DNA from: Christensenella timonensis
GTDB taxonomy: Bacteria; Bacillota; Clostridia; Christensenellales; Christensenellaceae
Assembly: GCF_900087015.1 (NCBI RefSeq)
Contig: NZ_FLKP01000002.1
Span: forward strand, 434,001-498,000
Direction of reading: 5' to 3'
Length of the DNA stretch: 64,000 bases
The translations under genes and the position numbers were made by a program. Of this stretch, positions 1-8,033 are shown piece after piece (positions within the stretch are counted from its first letter, which is position 1; each line of letters starts with the position of its first letter). The notes beneath the pieces were generated by a model that was given only the letters and a program-made list of their open reading frames with translations, had not been told where the DNA came from and searched no databases.

Positions 1-70
1 GCCGCAGGCTTTACGGTCATATATCGGACGCGAGTTCATTCGTGGAGTAAAATAAAAAGGAATAAAAAAG

Positions 71-97
71 AGGCTGTGGATTTTCCACAGCCTTTTT
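71..97. terminator. Bidirectional intrinsic terminator
   Basis: A perfect 10-bp stem (71-80 with 84-93) has a 3-base loop, a T run on the plus strand and an A run before it. It can end the lipoprotein gene on the minus strand and any plus-strand gene entering from the left edge. Confidence 0.8.
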
Positions 98-106
98 AGG
101 TTAATT

Positions 107-814
107 TTATTCCACCGCGTAGGGCTGGAAACCGGTCAAGGCAAGCTCAGCCTTATCAACAGAATCGTCCGTATATGTCAAAATGAACGCTATGATCCGA
201 TCATGCACTTTCGTAAAATAATAATCCTGACCGACGAACACGCCGTCGCCTTGATCGATTGCCATAGGAGCTTTGATAAAATCAAGTCCTGCAATCGTCA
301 CATGTTCTGTCGTGCCATCGTAGGAATATGTTTCATCTGTCACAATATTTTTTGTCACAGTATCTACGTACTGTTCGGTTGTCATATTTGAAAGCGGAAG
401 CTTTTCAGTCATCATAATCAAATTGGTATCCACAGCAGCAGTGGAAGCCATCAGTTCATATGTGTTTTTGTAGCCTTCGAGCTCCGCAGCATCTACCGAA
501 GACTCCGCAAATTCAGTCAGTTCCGCTTGTGTAGCCATAATAAGGTCGCTGCCCTCAGGAATCGTCCATTGCAGCCCGAGATATTCGCTGGAATATCCAG
601 TATCCGTAAGCGTACCCGGCGCATACTCCGGTATCGGCTCGGGTGTTGGTTCCGGCGTTGGTGTCGGCTCAGGTGTAGCGGAAACCGATAAATCCGGCGT
701 GGCCTCTGAAACCGCCGGGACTTCGGCGGAAGGCTGCGGCGCAGGCGCGCAGCCCGCAATCATACCTGCCATAAGCAGGACTACTGCAACAATAGCGCAT
801 GTTTTCTTATTCAT
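107..814 (-). CDS. Lipoprotein with Pro-Thr-Glu linker, unknown function
   Basis: The product has 235 residues. The N-terminus is a type II signal peptide: lysines, a hydrophobic stretch, then the lipobox M-I-A-G-C with the lipidated Cys at residue 22. A low-complexity linker of Thr-Pro-Glu repeats (about residues 45-65) follows, as in surface lipoproteins that need a spacer through the cell wall. The C-terminal 160 residues are probably globular and secreted; I do not recognise a family. I chose the ATG at 814 rather than the TTG at 829 because a GGGGGGAAG ribosome binding site lies just before it and the signal peptide then begins M-N-K-K. It is separated from leuS upstream by only about 28 bases and could be co-transcribed with it. 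Confidence 0.8.
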   Translation of the reverse strand: MNKKTCAIVAVVLLMAGMIAGCAPAPQPSAEVPAVSEATPDLSVSATPEPTPTPEPTPEPIPEYAPGTLTDTGYSSEYLGLQWTIPEGSDLIMATQAELTEFAESSVDAAELEGYKNTYELMASTAAVDTNLIMMTEKLPLSNMTTEQYVDTVTKNIVTDETYSYDGTTEHVTIAGLDFIKAPMAIDQGDGVFVGQDYYFTKVHDRIIAFILTYTDDSVDKAELALTGFQPYAVE

Positions 815-842
815 TTTTCTTCCCCCCAATTTCCCTTTTATA

Positions 843-3257
843 TTATTTCACAACGATATTTACAATACGCCCGGGCACGACGATGAATTTCACGATTTCC
901 TTGCCTTCCCAGAGATTTGCAAATCTGCTGCGCACAAACGCTTCGGTTTCTTCCTTGGAAGCGTCCGAAGAAATATCAAATTTTGCGCGAACCTTGCCGT
1001 TCACCTGGATCGCCATGTTGACGGTCGAGCGCACGAGAGCGCTTTCGTCGCACACAGGGTAATCCTGGTTGAAAATGGAATATCCGCCGCCCAAACGTTC
1101 CCACATCTCTTCTGAGAAATGCGGCGCGACCGGGGCAAGCAGCAGGCACAGCTTTTGTGCAGCGTCCTTTGCAAAAACGCTGTCCGGCTGTGCGTCTATA
1201 TATTTGTAAAATGCGTTCACCAGCTCCATGATACGCGCGACCGCCGTATTGAACGAGAAGATCGGGTAGTCGTGCGTCACGTTCTTGATGGCGTAATGCA
1301 GCTGGTAGTTTAAATCTGCATCCACCTTGCCGCTTCCTCCCTCAAGCTTTGCGACCGCGCCGACAAGACGCTCCACACGTTCCAAAAAGCGGTTGATGGC
1401 CTTGATGCCGTCGTCGTTCCACGGGCCGCCTTCTACATAATTAAAACCGAACGCAAGGTACATGCGCAACGTATCCGACCCGTATTTTTTGATCAGGTCG
1501 TCGGGGGAAATCACGTTTCCACGGCTCTTGCTCATCTTTTCGCCGTCCGGCCCCAAAATCGTCCCTTGGTGCACAAGCGACATAAACGGCTCGTCAAAGC
1601 CGATATAACCCATGTCGTGGAAAGCTTTGGTAAAAAACCGCGCGTACAGCAGGTGCATGACCGCATGCTCCGCGCCGCCGATGTATTTATCCACAGGCAG
1701 CATCTCGTCGACGATCTTTTTGTTCCACGCCTCCTCGCTGTTTTTGTTGTCGGGATAGCGCAGGTAATACCACGACGAACATACGAACGTATCCATCGTA
1801 TCCACGTCGCGCTTGGCTTTCCCGCCGCAAATAGGGCAGGTCGTGTTGACAAAATCTTCTTTCTTCGCCAGCGGGGACGTACCGTCGGGCGTGAAGTTTA
1901 CGTCGTACGGAAGCTCGACCGGAAGCTGATCTTCAGGAACGGGCACTTCGCCGCATTTGTCGCAATACACCATGGGGATGGGCGCGCCCCAATAACGCTG
2001 GCGCGAAACCAGCCAGTCGCGCAGGCGGTAATTGATCTTAAAGCCGCCGCGTCCTTCCTTGCCCAAATCCTCTAAGATCGCTTTCTTGCCTTCTTCGGTA
2101 GTAAGACCGTCATATTTTCCACTGTTTACAAGGATACCGTGCTCCGTAAAGGGCAGTTTATCATCCGTATCCTTGTCCTTTGCGTCAATTACGCGCTCGA
2201 TGGGTAAATTGTATTTTTCCGCAAAGGCAAAATCTCGCTCGTCATGCGCGGGGACTGCCATCACGCAGCCCGTGCCGTAGCTTGCGAGCACGTAGTCTGC
2301 CGTCCAGATGGGAACTTGACGCCCATTGATGGGATTCACCGCATAAGCGCCTGTGAATACGCCCGTTTTTTCGCGCGTGGTGGACAGGCGGTCGATCTCT
2401 GTCGCCTTGGCCGCGTATTCCTGGTATTCTTTGACTGCCGGCGCCTGTACGGAGGTCGTGATCTTATCGACCAGCGGGTGCTCGGGCGAAATGACCACAT
2501 AGGTACAACCGCACAGCGTATCCGCGCGCGTGGTGAACACAGTGAAATCACCGCCGCCCACGATGTCAAATTTTACCTCGCCGCCGCGTGATTTCCCGAT
2601 CCAGTTTTTTTGCATCAGCTTGGTCTTTTCCGGCCAGTCGATGCGGTCTAAGCCCTCCAAAAGCTGTTCCGCATAATCTGTGATCTTAAAGAACCACTGC
2701 GTCAGGTGCTTGCGCGTGACAGCTGTCCCGCAGCGCTCGCATTCGCCGCCCTCCACCTGTTCATTTGCAAGAACGGTCTGGCATGACGGGCACCAGTTGA
2801 CAGGAGCCGCCTTGCGGTAGGCAAGCCCGTGCTTATAAAGCTGCAAAAAGCACCACTGCGTCCATTTATAATATTCGGGCAGGCAGGTCACGAGCTCATA
2901 ATCCCAGTCGAAGGTCGCGCCGATCGCCTGCAATTGTTTTTCCATGGTTTCAATGTTTTTGAGCGTGGAATCGCTGGGATGGATGCCGGTCTTGATGGCA
3001 TAGTTTTCCGCCGGGAGCCCGAACGCGTCAAACCCCATCGGATGGAACACGTTGTGCCCTGTCATACGCATAAAGCGCGCATAGGTATCCGAAAGGCTGT
3101 AGTTGTACCAATGCCCGACGTGCAGATTCGCGCCCGACGGGTAAGAAAACATTTCCAATACATAGTGCTTGGGCTTTAAGCTGTTTTTATCAAATTTATA
3201 AAGTCCCGTTTCCGCCCATTTCTTTTGCCATTTCTTCTCGATATCTGTAAAGTTCAA
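843..3257 (-). CDS. leuS: Leucyl-tRNA synthetase
   Basis: Class I synthetase that charges tRNA-Leu in the cytoplasm. The product has 804 residues, normal for bacterial LeuS. The HIGH-type motif is HVGH near residues 46-49. A four-cysteine zinc module (CPSC...CERC) follows, then the CP1 editing domain with the Thr-rich segment TTRADT, and KMSKS near residue 570. The C-terminal anticodon-binding domain ends normally. The open frame extends to a TTG at 3296, but I place the start at the TTG at 3257: a GGAGG site lies 8 bases upstream (3266-3270), and the promoter puts the transcript start near 3292, leaving the farther TTG at or before +1. No T-box fits in the short leader. Confidence 0.95.
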   Translation of the reverse strand: MNFTDIEKKWQKKWAETGLYKFDKNSLKPKHYVLEMFSYPSGANLHVGHWYNYSLSDTYARFMRMTGHNVFHPMGFDAFGLPAENYAIKTGIHPSDSTLKNIETMEKQLQAIGATFDWDYELVTCLPEYYKWTQWCFLQLYKHGLAYRKAAPVNWCPSCQTVLANEQVEGGECERCGTAVTRKHLTQWFFKITDYAEQLLEGLDRIDWPEKTKLMQKNWIGKSRGGEVKFDIVGGGDFTVFTTRADTLCGCTYVVISPEHPLVDKITTSVQAPAVKEYQEYAAKATEIDRLSTTREKTGVFTGAYAVNPINGRQVPIWTADYVLASYGTGCVMAVPAHDERDFAFAEKYNLPIERVIDAKDKDTDDKLPFTEHGILVNSGKYDGLTTEEGKKAILEDLGKEGRGGFKINYRLRDWLVSRQRYWGAPIPMVYCDKCGEVPVPEDQLPVELPYDVNFTPDGTSPLAKKEDFVNTTCPICGGKAKRDVDTMDTFVCSSWYYLRYPDNKNSEEAWNKKIVDEMLPVDKYIGGAEHAVMHLLYARFFTKAFHDMGYIGFDEPFMSLVHQGTILGPDGEKMSKSRGNVISPDDLIKKYGSDTLRMYLAFGFNYVEGGPWNDDGIKAINRFLERVERLVGAVAKLEGGSGKVDADLNYQLHYAIKNVTHDYPIFSFNTAVARIMELVNAFYKYIDAQPDSVFAKDAAQKLCLLLAPVAPHFSEEMWERLGGGYSIFNQDYPVCDESALVRSTVNMAIQVNGKVRAKFDISSDASKEETEAFVRSRFANLWEGKEIVKFIVVPGRIVNIVVK

Positions 3258-3298
3258 TTCCTTCGCCTCCGCGGTCACAAATTTCAATATACCCAATT

Positions 3299-3327
3299 AT
3301 TATCGGTTATTTTGGGTATAAAGTCAA
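3299..3327 (-). promoter_or_regulatory. leuS promoter
   Basis: On the minus strand TTGACT (3322-3327), a 17-base spacer and GATAAT (3299-3304) match a sigma-A promoter. It gives a leader of about 35 bases to the TTG start at 3257. Confidence 0.7.
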
Positions 3328-3363
3328 TTATCTGTGAACAAAAGAAGCGGCGGAAACCATGCT

Positions 3364-3897
3364 TTATTCATATGAAAAAGGAATAAGGCTGTTTGGGTCG
3401 ACCACGCATATCGAAAGGTCTTTCCGGCGGGCATATCCGAGGGTATACCTCGTACCGCCTGCAGATATCCCGTCATAAACGGCGATCATGTGCATGGAAT
3501 GATCTGCCAAAAAACGGTTGCGGGCAAGCAGGCAGCCGTCGGTATATTCATTGCCCAAAAGAATTTTGCGGTCTGCCTGCGCAAGGATGCTTTTGTAACG
3601 TCCTTGCTCCGCCGCATCCCAACGCTGTGCCTGTGCGAGGTAGGGAATCACGCATACGAGCCGCAGGTGTTCGCCGATCAGTACGCGCAGCTTCAAAATT
3701 AGTTCGGCACACAGCATATCAGTACCCTGCGCCATCCCACACAAAAAGGTATCACAGCCGTGCAGCAGCACTTTTTCCAGTATTTCCTTGGTGAGCCGCT
3801 GCTCTAACAGCCTGTACTGTGGATGGTCTTCATCGCGCAGGAAGGGCAGCTTGTGGGGGCGGTGCCCGGTGAAGCAGCAAACATGGGTTTTGTTCAT
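3364..3897 (-). CDS. SLOG-fold protein, DUF1273/YpsA family
   Basis: The product has 177 residues and starts M-N-K-T-H. The early motif CCFTGHRP followed by a GMAQGTD motif near the middle is typical of the DUF1273 (YpsA) branch of the SLOG/Rossmann superfamily. Members are thought to bind nucleotide-derived ligands, and Bacillus YpsA affects cell division. The true ligand here is unknown. I prefer the ATG at 3897 over the in-frame start 15 bases upstream because the family begins just before the FTGHRP motif. The gene is divergent from a small XRE regulator. Two copies of a shared palindrome flank or overlap its minus-strand -10 box (TATAAT, 3933-3938), so repression by that regulator is likely. 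Confidence 0.8.
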   Translation of the reverse strand: MNKTHVCCFTGHRPHKLPFLRDEDHPQYRLLEQRLTKEILEKVLLHGCDTFLCGMAQGTDMLCAELILKLRVLIGEHLRLVCVIPYLAQAQRWDAAEQGRYKSILAQADRKILLGNEYTDGCLLARNRFLADHSMHMIAVYDGISAGGTRYTLGYARRKDLSICVVDPNSLIPFSYE

Positions 3898-3913
3898 AAA
3901 TATAATCTCCAAA

Positions 3914-3933
3914 TATAGTGATTTATCACTATA
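3914..3933. promoter_or_regulatory. Operator 1 of the SLOG/XRE divergent pair
   Basis: Palindrome TAT-AGTGAT-tt-ATCACT-ATA. It lies between the SLOG-gene -10 box (3933-3938, minus strand) and its ribosome binding site. The core AGTGAT-N2-ATCACT recurs twice more in the same gap. Confidence 0.7.
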
Positions 3934-3953
3934 TTATAACATAAAAAACGAGA

Positions 3954-3973
3954 ATTAGTGATTTATCACTAAT
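3954..3973. promoter_or_regulatory. Operator 2 of the SLOG/XRE divergent pair
   Basis: Palindrome ATT-AGTGAT-tt-ATCACT-AAT, centred 40 bp from operator 1. It covers the expected -35 position of the minus-strand promoter, whose own -35 sequence is poor. Confidence 0.7.
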
Positions 3974-4001
3974 ATTGAGGTTTTGTGCAGCATATGCTAA
4001 A

Positions 4002-4015
4002 AGTGATAAATCACT
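4002..4015. promoter_or_regulatory. Operator 3, overlapping the XRE-gene promoter
   Basis: Core AGTGAT-aa-ATCACT, centred 45 bp from operator 2. It overlaps the best plus-strand -10 box (TAAAAG at 3998-4003 with TG at 3995-3996, and TTGAGG 17 bases upstream at 3975-3980). It lies just before the ribosome binding site of the XRE gene, which suggests autorepression. Confidence 0.65.
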
Positions 4016-4029
4016 AATGGAGATAAATC

Positions 4030-4272
4030 ATGAATACGCAGAAAGCTGTTGCTAATAGAATCAGGCAGTTATGCAAGGAAAAGGGATTTACCCCGAATGG
4101 AATTGCCAATTTTGCAGCAGTACCGCAAGGAACAGTGAAAAGTATATTAAATGGCGAAAGCCAAAATCCGGGGATCGTTAACATCAAAAAATTATGTGAC
4201 GGTTTTGGAATCACCCTTGGCGAGTTTTTCAGCACGCCGGAATTTGACGGGCTGGAGCAGGAGATCAAATAA
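4030..4272 (+). CDS. Small XRE-family HTH repressor
   Basis: The product has 80 residues and is essentially one helix-turn-helix domain of the Cro/CI (XRE) type. Residues about 8-65 hold the five-helix pattern, with the recognition region around V-P-Q-G-T-V-K-S-I-L-N-G. There is no sensor domain, so it probably acts as a simple dimeric repressor or responds through a partner. It is divergent from the SLOG-fold gene, and three copies of AGTGAT-N2-ATCACT sit between them, the most likely binding sites. The start has GGAG 7 bases upstream. The DUF1361 gene follows after 70 bases and may share its transcript. Confidence 0.85.
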   Translation: MNTQKAVANRIRQLCKEKGFTPNGIANFAAVPQGTVKSILNGESQNPGIVNIKKLCDGFGITLGEFFSTPEFDGLEQEIK

Positions 4273-4342
4273 GGGAATCTTGTTAAAAAAACTGAATAAG
4301 CGTTTATGTTTATGGTAAGATTATCATTAAAGGGGACTTGAT

Positions 4343-5041
4343 ATGCTTATTCTGATTTGCGGGATAGCCGCCATTAACGTATTCGCAATTTGTTTGATCC
4401 TATTGCGTCCTAAGTTTTTTCATACAAAGCTGTATAAACCCATGCTGAAAAATATGGGCTTATCCCTACTGCCGCTTTTGGTACTCATCATTACGATATT
4501 CGTGATGGGCGCGGTGATGATTTACCTAAACCCGATCGCGGGGCTGGCCGTCGGTATTGTGGGCATCGTGATTTGGTTCCTGCTCCTTCCCAATGCGGGG
4601 TACCTGGTCACAGAGCTGAACTTAAGCCATAGAACCGTTGATAAAACAGAAGTCCCGATATGGTATGATATCATCGCGGTTTTGGCATTATCCATGTCCG
4701 GGGTGATGAACACATTGCTCAACGTCATGATGCTGCAGCTTATCTATGCGGTTTTTGTGCACCCGATCAATGCCTTCAATATGGGTTTTGTAAACAACAG
4801 AAATTTCTGGATCATTATCTCTGTGATCTTCCTGCTGATCAGCTTTGGCATTTACATCGGAAGGTATCTGCGCTTTTACAGCTGGGATATTTTAAAGCCC
4901 AAACGTTTCTTTAAAATTTTAAAGGAGCATTTTGCAGGCCCGGGCAAGGTGAGGGATCTCTTTATCTTTTTGATCTGCTATACGGCGTTCTTCCTCATTA
5001 TGTACTGGATTGTTATCTGGCCGGTACTCACCAACGCTTGA
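4343..5041 (+). CDS. DUF1361 family membrane protein
   Basis: The product has 232 residues and about six to seven hydrophobic membrane segments. The central sequence LLLPNAGYLVTEL followed by a short loop and W-Y-D-I matches the conserved core of DUF1361 proteins, whose function is not known. An AAAGGGG site precedes the ATG. It follows the XRE regulator on the same strand, so the operators upstream may control it too; this is inference. The stop is followed by about 90 bases without a clear terminator before the next promoter. Confidence 0.75.
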   Translation: MLILICGIAAINVFAICLILLRPKFFHTKLYKPMLKNMGLSLLPLLVLIITIFVMGAVMIYLNPIAGLAVGIVGIVIWFLLLPNAGYLVTELNLSHRTVDKTEVPIWYDIIAVLALSMSGVMNTLLNVMMLQLIYAVFVHPINAFNMGFVNNRNFWIIISVIFLLISFGIYIGRYLRFYSWDILKPKRFFKILKEHFAGPGKVRDLFIFLICYTAFFLIMYWIVIWPVLTNA

Positions 5042-5131
5042 TGTCAAGGGCTTTTGCACCTTGTTTATGAACAGAAAGAGCATAATAGCTTAAGACTTTA
5101 TGAAGAAACGCGCAATACGCCCCAAATGCCG

Positions 5132-5160
5132 TTGACATGCGGTTTTGCGCCCCGTATACT
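5132..5160 (+). promoter_or_regulatory. Promoter of the TM2 gene
   Basis: TTGACA (5132-5137), a 17-base spacer and TATACT (5155-5160): almost a perfect sigma-A promoter, 87 bases before the TM2-gene start. Confidence 0.75.
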
Positions 5161-5246
5161 GAAAGCAGGAAAGGAAAGTTGCGCAGTGCAAAACAGCAGT
5201 AAGGCTGTTGGGAAACAGGAAGCGCAACCAAACAGGAGGTATTATA

Positions 5247-5735
5247 ATGGCAGAGTTCAAATATTGCAGAAATTGCGGCAAGCAATTAAACCCGGGAGAG
5301 ACAGTTTGTATGGGCTGTGGCGTACCGGTGGGTACGGGATATGACTATTGCTGGAACTGCGGTTCTAAGTCTGACCCGGAAGCAGTGGTATGCGTGAAAT
5401 GCGGCGCGGGGCTCGTTCCCAAAAGCGGAACGCAGCAACAACAGCAACAACCCCAGTATCAGGCACAGCCGGGAGCCAATCCCTATCCAGCGTCGCAGTC
5501 CAAGTCAAAGATCGCGGCGGGCATCCTCGGCATTTTCTTAGGGTGGCTGGGGATCCACAACTTCTACCTCGGCTTTACAAGCAAGGCGGTAGGCCAGCTG
5601 ATCTTGGGGTTGCTTGGGTTCGTCACCTTTGGCATCACATCGGCGATTTCAGGCATCTGGGGCCTTGTGGAAGGCATCATGATCCTTACGGGCAGCATCA
5701 ATACCGATTCGGACGGCAGGCCGCTCATCAATTAA
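5247..5735 (+). CDS. Zinc-ribbon and TM2-domain membrane protein
   Basis: The product has 162 residues. The first 60 hold two zinc ribbons with CxxC pairs (YCRNCGK, CMGCGV, YCWNCGS, CVKCGA). A Gln/Pro-rich linker with six consecutive Gln follows. The C-terminal part is a TM2 domain: two hydrophobic helices with the motif LGWLGIHNFYLG, and a conserved Gly-rich turn. Many Clostridia carry such proteins; their role is unknown. The start at 5247 has a perfect AGGAGGT 6 bases upstream, so the longer in-frame start at 5208 is rejected. The gene stands alone, with its own strong promoter and a terminator. Confidence 0.85.
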   Translation: MAEFKYCRNCGKQLNPGETVCMGCGVPVGTGYDYCWNCGSKSDPEAVVCVKCGAGLVPKSGTQQQQQQPQYQAQPGANPYPASQSKSKIAAGILGIFLGWLGIHNFYLGFTSKAVGQLILGLLGFVTFGITSAISGIWGLVEGIMILTGSINTDSDGRPLIN

Positions 5736-5750
5736 CGGCACAAGAAAAAA

Positions 5751-5775
5751 ACGGCGTGGCCTTTGGCCATGCCGT
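5751..5775. terminator. Bidirectional terminator between convergent genes
   Basis: An 11-bp stem with one G-T pair and a TTT loop, an A run on the left and a T-rich right side. It sits between the convergent TM2 and ECF S-component genes. Confidence 0.7.
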
Positions 5776-5800
5776 TTGTGTTATACGGATATCATGCAAG

Positions 5801-6331
5801 TCAGCACGAAAGCTTGGGGCGCAGGGCAAACCGGCTGCGCAGCGAACGCATCGGGTGGTAAAGCGCCGCGGCGATGGCAACGCCGCATCCTGCCTGTATC
5901 ATGTTGGGGATAAAGGTAGCGGCTGCCGCAGCCCATCCGCCGATGACAAAAAATTCGTAGGTACAATAGCCAAAAGCCATCACCAGCCCGGCGATGACGC
6001 AAGCAAGCAGGTAGCGTCCAAATGACATGCTTTTCAAGGTGACCACGCCCACGATGAGCGCCATACACCCCTTGATCAGGAGCGTAGCGGGGATATAAAT
6101 CACAGACCCGAGCGTCAGGTCGGCAAGCGCGCTGCCTACTGCCGCCGCAAAGACAGCGTAAGGGCCGCCCAAAATAAACGACAGGCAATAGATGATCACA
6201 TCGCCAATATTAAAGTACGCGCCTTTCACGGCGGGTACCGGGATGTAGATGAGCAATGTCACTACGAAAACGAGGGCGGTCATCACGGCCGTGGTCGTCA
6301 ATTTTTTTGTCTTATCCTGCATCATGTTCAT
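5801..6331 (-). CDS. ECF transporter S component, vitamin-type
   Basis: The product has 176 residues, the usual size of an S component, with about six membrane helices. The motif FNIGDVIIYCLSFILGGPYA and a following A-A-A-V-G-S-A-L-A-D segment are typical of ECF substrate-binding subunits. The energizing EcfA/EcfT proteins are not in the window and are probably shared. Substrate cannot be read directly. The divergent MocR-type regulator, a PLP-binding class that controls vitamin B6 genes in many bacteria, makes a B6 vitamer a reasonable guess. Three Met codons lie at the start; the one at 6325 has the better spacing to the GTGAGG site. The promoter is TTGAAA (6466-6471)-17-TATAAT (6443-6448) on the minus strand. 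Confidence 0.8.
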   Translation of the reverse strand: MNMMQDKTKKLTTTAVMTALVFVVTLLIYIPVPAVKGAYFNIGDVIIYCLSFILGGPYAVFAAAVGSALADLTLGSVIYIPATLLIKGCMALIVGVVTLKSMSFGRYLLACVIAGLVMAFGYCTYEFFVIGGWAAAAATFIPNMIQAGCGVAIAAALYHPMRSLRSRFALRPKLSC

Positions 6332-6391
6332 AACCTCACTTTGTCGCTGTATTCTTAAACGCGGTTTTTATTGCGCAAACATCTGTCGGCC

Positions 6392-6495
6392 ATTGTATTG
6401 TTTCAAACAAATATTGTATGCTTTTGATTGCGGTACAATATCATTATAAAGTTGTTGTTATCATGTTTCAATGATATAATTGTATGCAATACAAA
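6392..6495. promoter_or_regulatory. MocR/ECF divergent promoters with ATTGTA repeats
   Basis: The two promoters overlap: minus TTGAAA-17-TATAAT (6443-6471) and plus TTGTTG-17-TATAAT (6452-6480). The hexamer ATTGTA occurs at 6392, 6413 and 6479, and inverted at 6434. At 6480-6494 it forms the palindrome TTGTAT-gca-ATACAA right after the plus -10 box. Repeated half-sites of this kind are expected for MocR regulators. Which sites are bound is inference. Confidence 0.65.
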
Positions 6496-6510
6496 TTAAA
6501 AGGAGCAGGC

Positions 6511-7920
6511 ATGGCAGGATTTTTTTATGATGACCTAAGCTGGCAGCCCGAGCTTAGCAGGGAAAGCAAGCCGGTTTACCAGGAGATCGTGAATGCGCTC
6601 AGGCGCGATATCAAAAGAGGGGTGCTGCGTCCGGGGGACAGGCTTCCCCCGCAGCGTGAGTTGGCGGATTTTTTGGGGTTAAACCTAAGCACGGTGACGC
6701 GCGCGTTCAAGATATGCGAACAGCGCGGGCTGATCTTCGCGACAGTGGGAAAGGGGACGTTTATATCTTCGGACGTCCTTGCGGCCGAAGAGGCGACCAC
6801 CGCCGACGGAACGAGTGCGCCAAACCTGATCGACCTGGGGATGATCTTTCCGCTGCACGACCAGGATCAAGATATTGTCGAGGCGATGCGGCATGTGGTC
6901 AAAGGGCCGGAGATCGAGGACTGCCTTTCTTACGGCGCGCCCCAAAAAAAGGCGGCGGATTGCGAGCTCGGGGCGCAGTGGCTGGAAAAGATGAACTTTG
7001 CGGTGACGCCCGAGCATATTTTTGTGGTTTCCGGCGTACAAAATGCACTGGCGATCATATTGACTTCGCTTTTTGCGGCGGGCGATAAGATCGCGACCGA
7101 CCGTTTTACCTACACGGGATTCAAAAATCTTGCCAACATGCTTGGTATCCGGCTCGTGCCTGTGGATATGGACAGGGAGGGTATGGATGCAGGCGAACTG
7201 CGGCGCGTATGCCGCAGCGACAAAATCAAAGGTATTTACCTGATGGCGGAATGCCAGAACCCGACCGCCTACTGCATGCCGCGCGCGCGCAGGGAGCAGG
7301 TCGCGCAGGTGATCCGTGAAAACGGACTGATTTTGCTGGAGGACGATACATACGCGTTTTTGAAAAATACCGGGCTCAAGCCTGTTTCCGCACATGTACC
7401 GGAGCGCAGCGTATACATCAGCGGCACCTCAAAAGCTCTGTCAGCGGGGTTGCGCGTGGCCTTTTTGGCCGTGGCACAGGCGTTCCGCCCACGCATCGAC
7501 CTCGGCATACGCAACATCAACCTGATGACTTCGCATTTCAATACGGAGGTGGTCGCGCATTTGGTGCGCACGGGAGCGGCGGACGAGATCATCCGCAAAA
7601 AACGCGTGGAGGCACAGGCGCGCTCCGCCCTCGCGCAGCAGATATTTGAGGGCTTTGACCTGCGCGGCACAAACAGGGATTATTTCCGCTGGCTTATCCT
7701 GCCGGACGGCATACACGGGCGGGAATTTGAGGCGCAGGCAAAAGAGATGGGAGTCAGCGTCTTTTGTGCGGAAAAGTTTGTCGTGGGAAGTGACTTCCCC
7801 TTTGACGCGGTACGTGTATCGCTTTCGGCCGCGCCGACACGTGAGCAGCTCCGGCAGGGCCTTATGATTCTGAAGGGGCTGCTGACACAAAAACCACAGG
7901 CGGAGCCATTTATCATCTGA
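6511..7920 (+). CDS. MocR-type GntR regulator with aminotransferase domain
   Basis: The product has 469 residues. Residues about 12-80 form a GntR winged helix (VYQEIVNALRRDIKRG ... LPPQRELADFLGLNLSTVTRAF). From about residue 110 a fold-type I aminotransferase domain follows; the PLP lysine lies in the motif ISGTSKALSAGLR, and the NPT triplet in ECQNPTAY. Such proteins sense PLP or aminated ligands and often control B6 or amino-acid genes next to them, here probably the divergent ECF S component. The ATG at 6511 has AGGAG 5 bases upstream. The upstream ATG at 6484 lies inside the palindrome at the transcription start and is rejected. Confidence 0.9.
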   Translation: MAGFFYDDLSWQPELSRESKPVYQEIVNALRRDIKRGVLRPGDRLPPQRELADFLGLNLSTVTRAFKICEQRGLIFATVGKGTFISSDVLAAEEATTADGTSAPNLIDLGMIFPLHDQDQDIVEAMRHVVKGPEIEDCLSYGAPQKKAADCELGAQWLEKMNFAVTPEHIFVVSGVQNALAIILTSLFAAGDKIATDRFTYTGFKNLANMLGIRLVPVDMDREGMDAGELRRVCRSDKIKGIYLMAECQNPTAYCMPRARREQVAQVIRENGLILLEDDTYAFLKNTGLKPVSAHVPERSVYISGTSKALSAGLRVAFLAVAQAFRPRIDLGIRNINLMTSHFNTEVVAHLVRTGAADEIIRKKRVEAQARSALAQQIFEGFDLRGTNRDYFRWLILPDGIHGREFEAQAKEMGVSVFCAEKFVVGSDFPFDAVRVSLSAAPTREQLRQGLMILKGLLTQKPQAEPFII

Positions 7921-7953
7921 ACGCTTAAAAAGCGCGGGCGTTTGCGTTTTTAC

Positions 7954-7982
7954 TTGAAAAAACGCCCCTTTACTGATATATT
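7954..7982 (+). promoter_or_regulatory. Promoter of the DUF1015-lysC unit
   Basis: TTGAAA (7954-7959), 17-base spacer, TATATT (7977-7982), about 45 bases before the GGAGGAG ribosome binding site of the next gene. Confidence 0.65.
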
Positions 7983-8033
7983 ATAGTGTGTATCTTTGGG
8001 TGGAAGGAAATTAGCTTTACAGTGGAGGAGACA

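Noticed and set aside
1-53. Possible 3' end of a plus-strand gene entering from the left edge
   Set aside because: Two of the three frames stop near 50-53 and the third at 99; with so few codons none can be preferred or identified.
3294-3296. TTG as the leuS start
   Set aside because: It lies at the expected transcription start and lacks a ribosome binding site; the TTG at 3257 has GGAGG 8 bases upstream.
6484-6510. Upstream ATG of the MocR gene
   Set aside because: It falls inside the palindrome at the transcription start; the ATG at 6511 has a proper ribosome binding site.
7921-7950. Terminator after the MocR gene
   Set aside because: The stem needs a bulge and is mostly A-T pairs; too weak to call.
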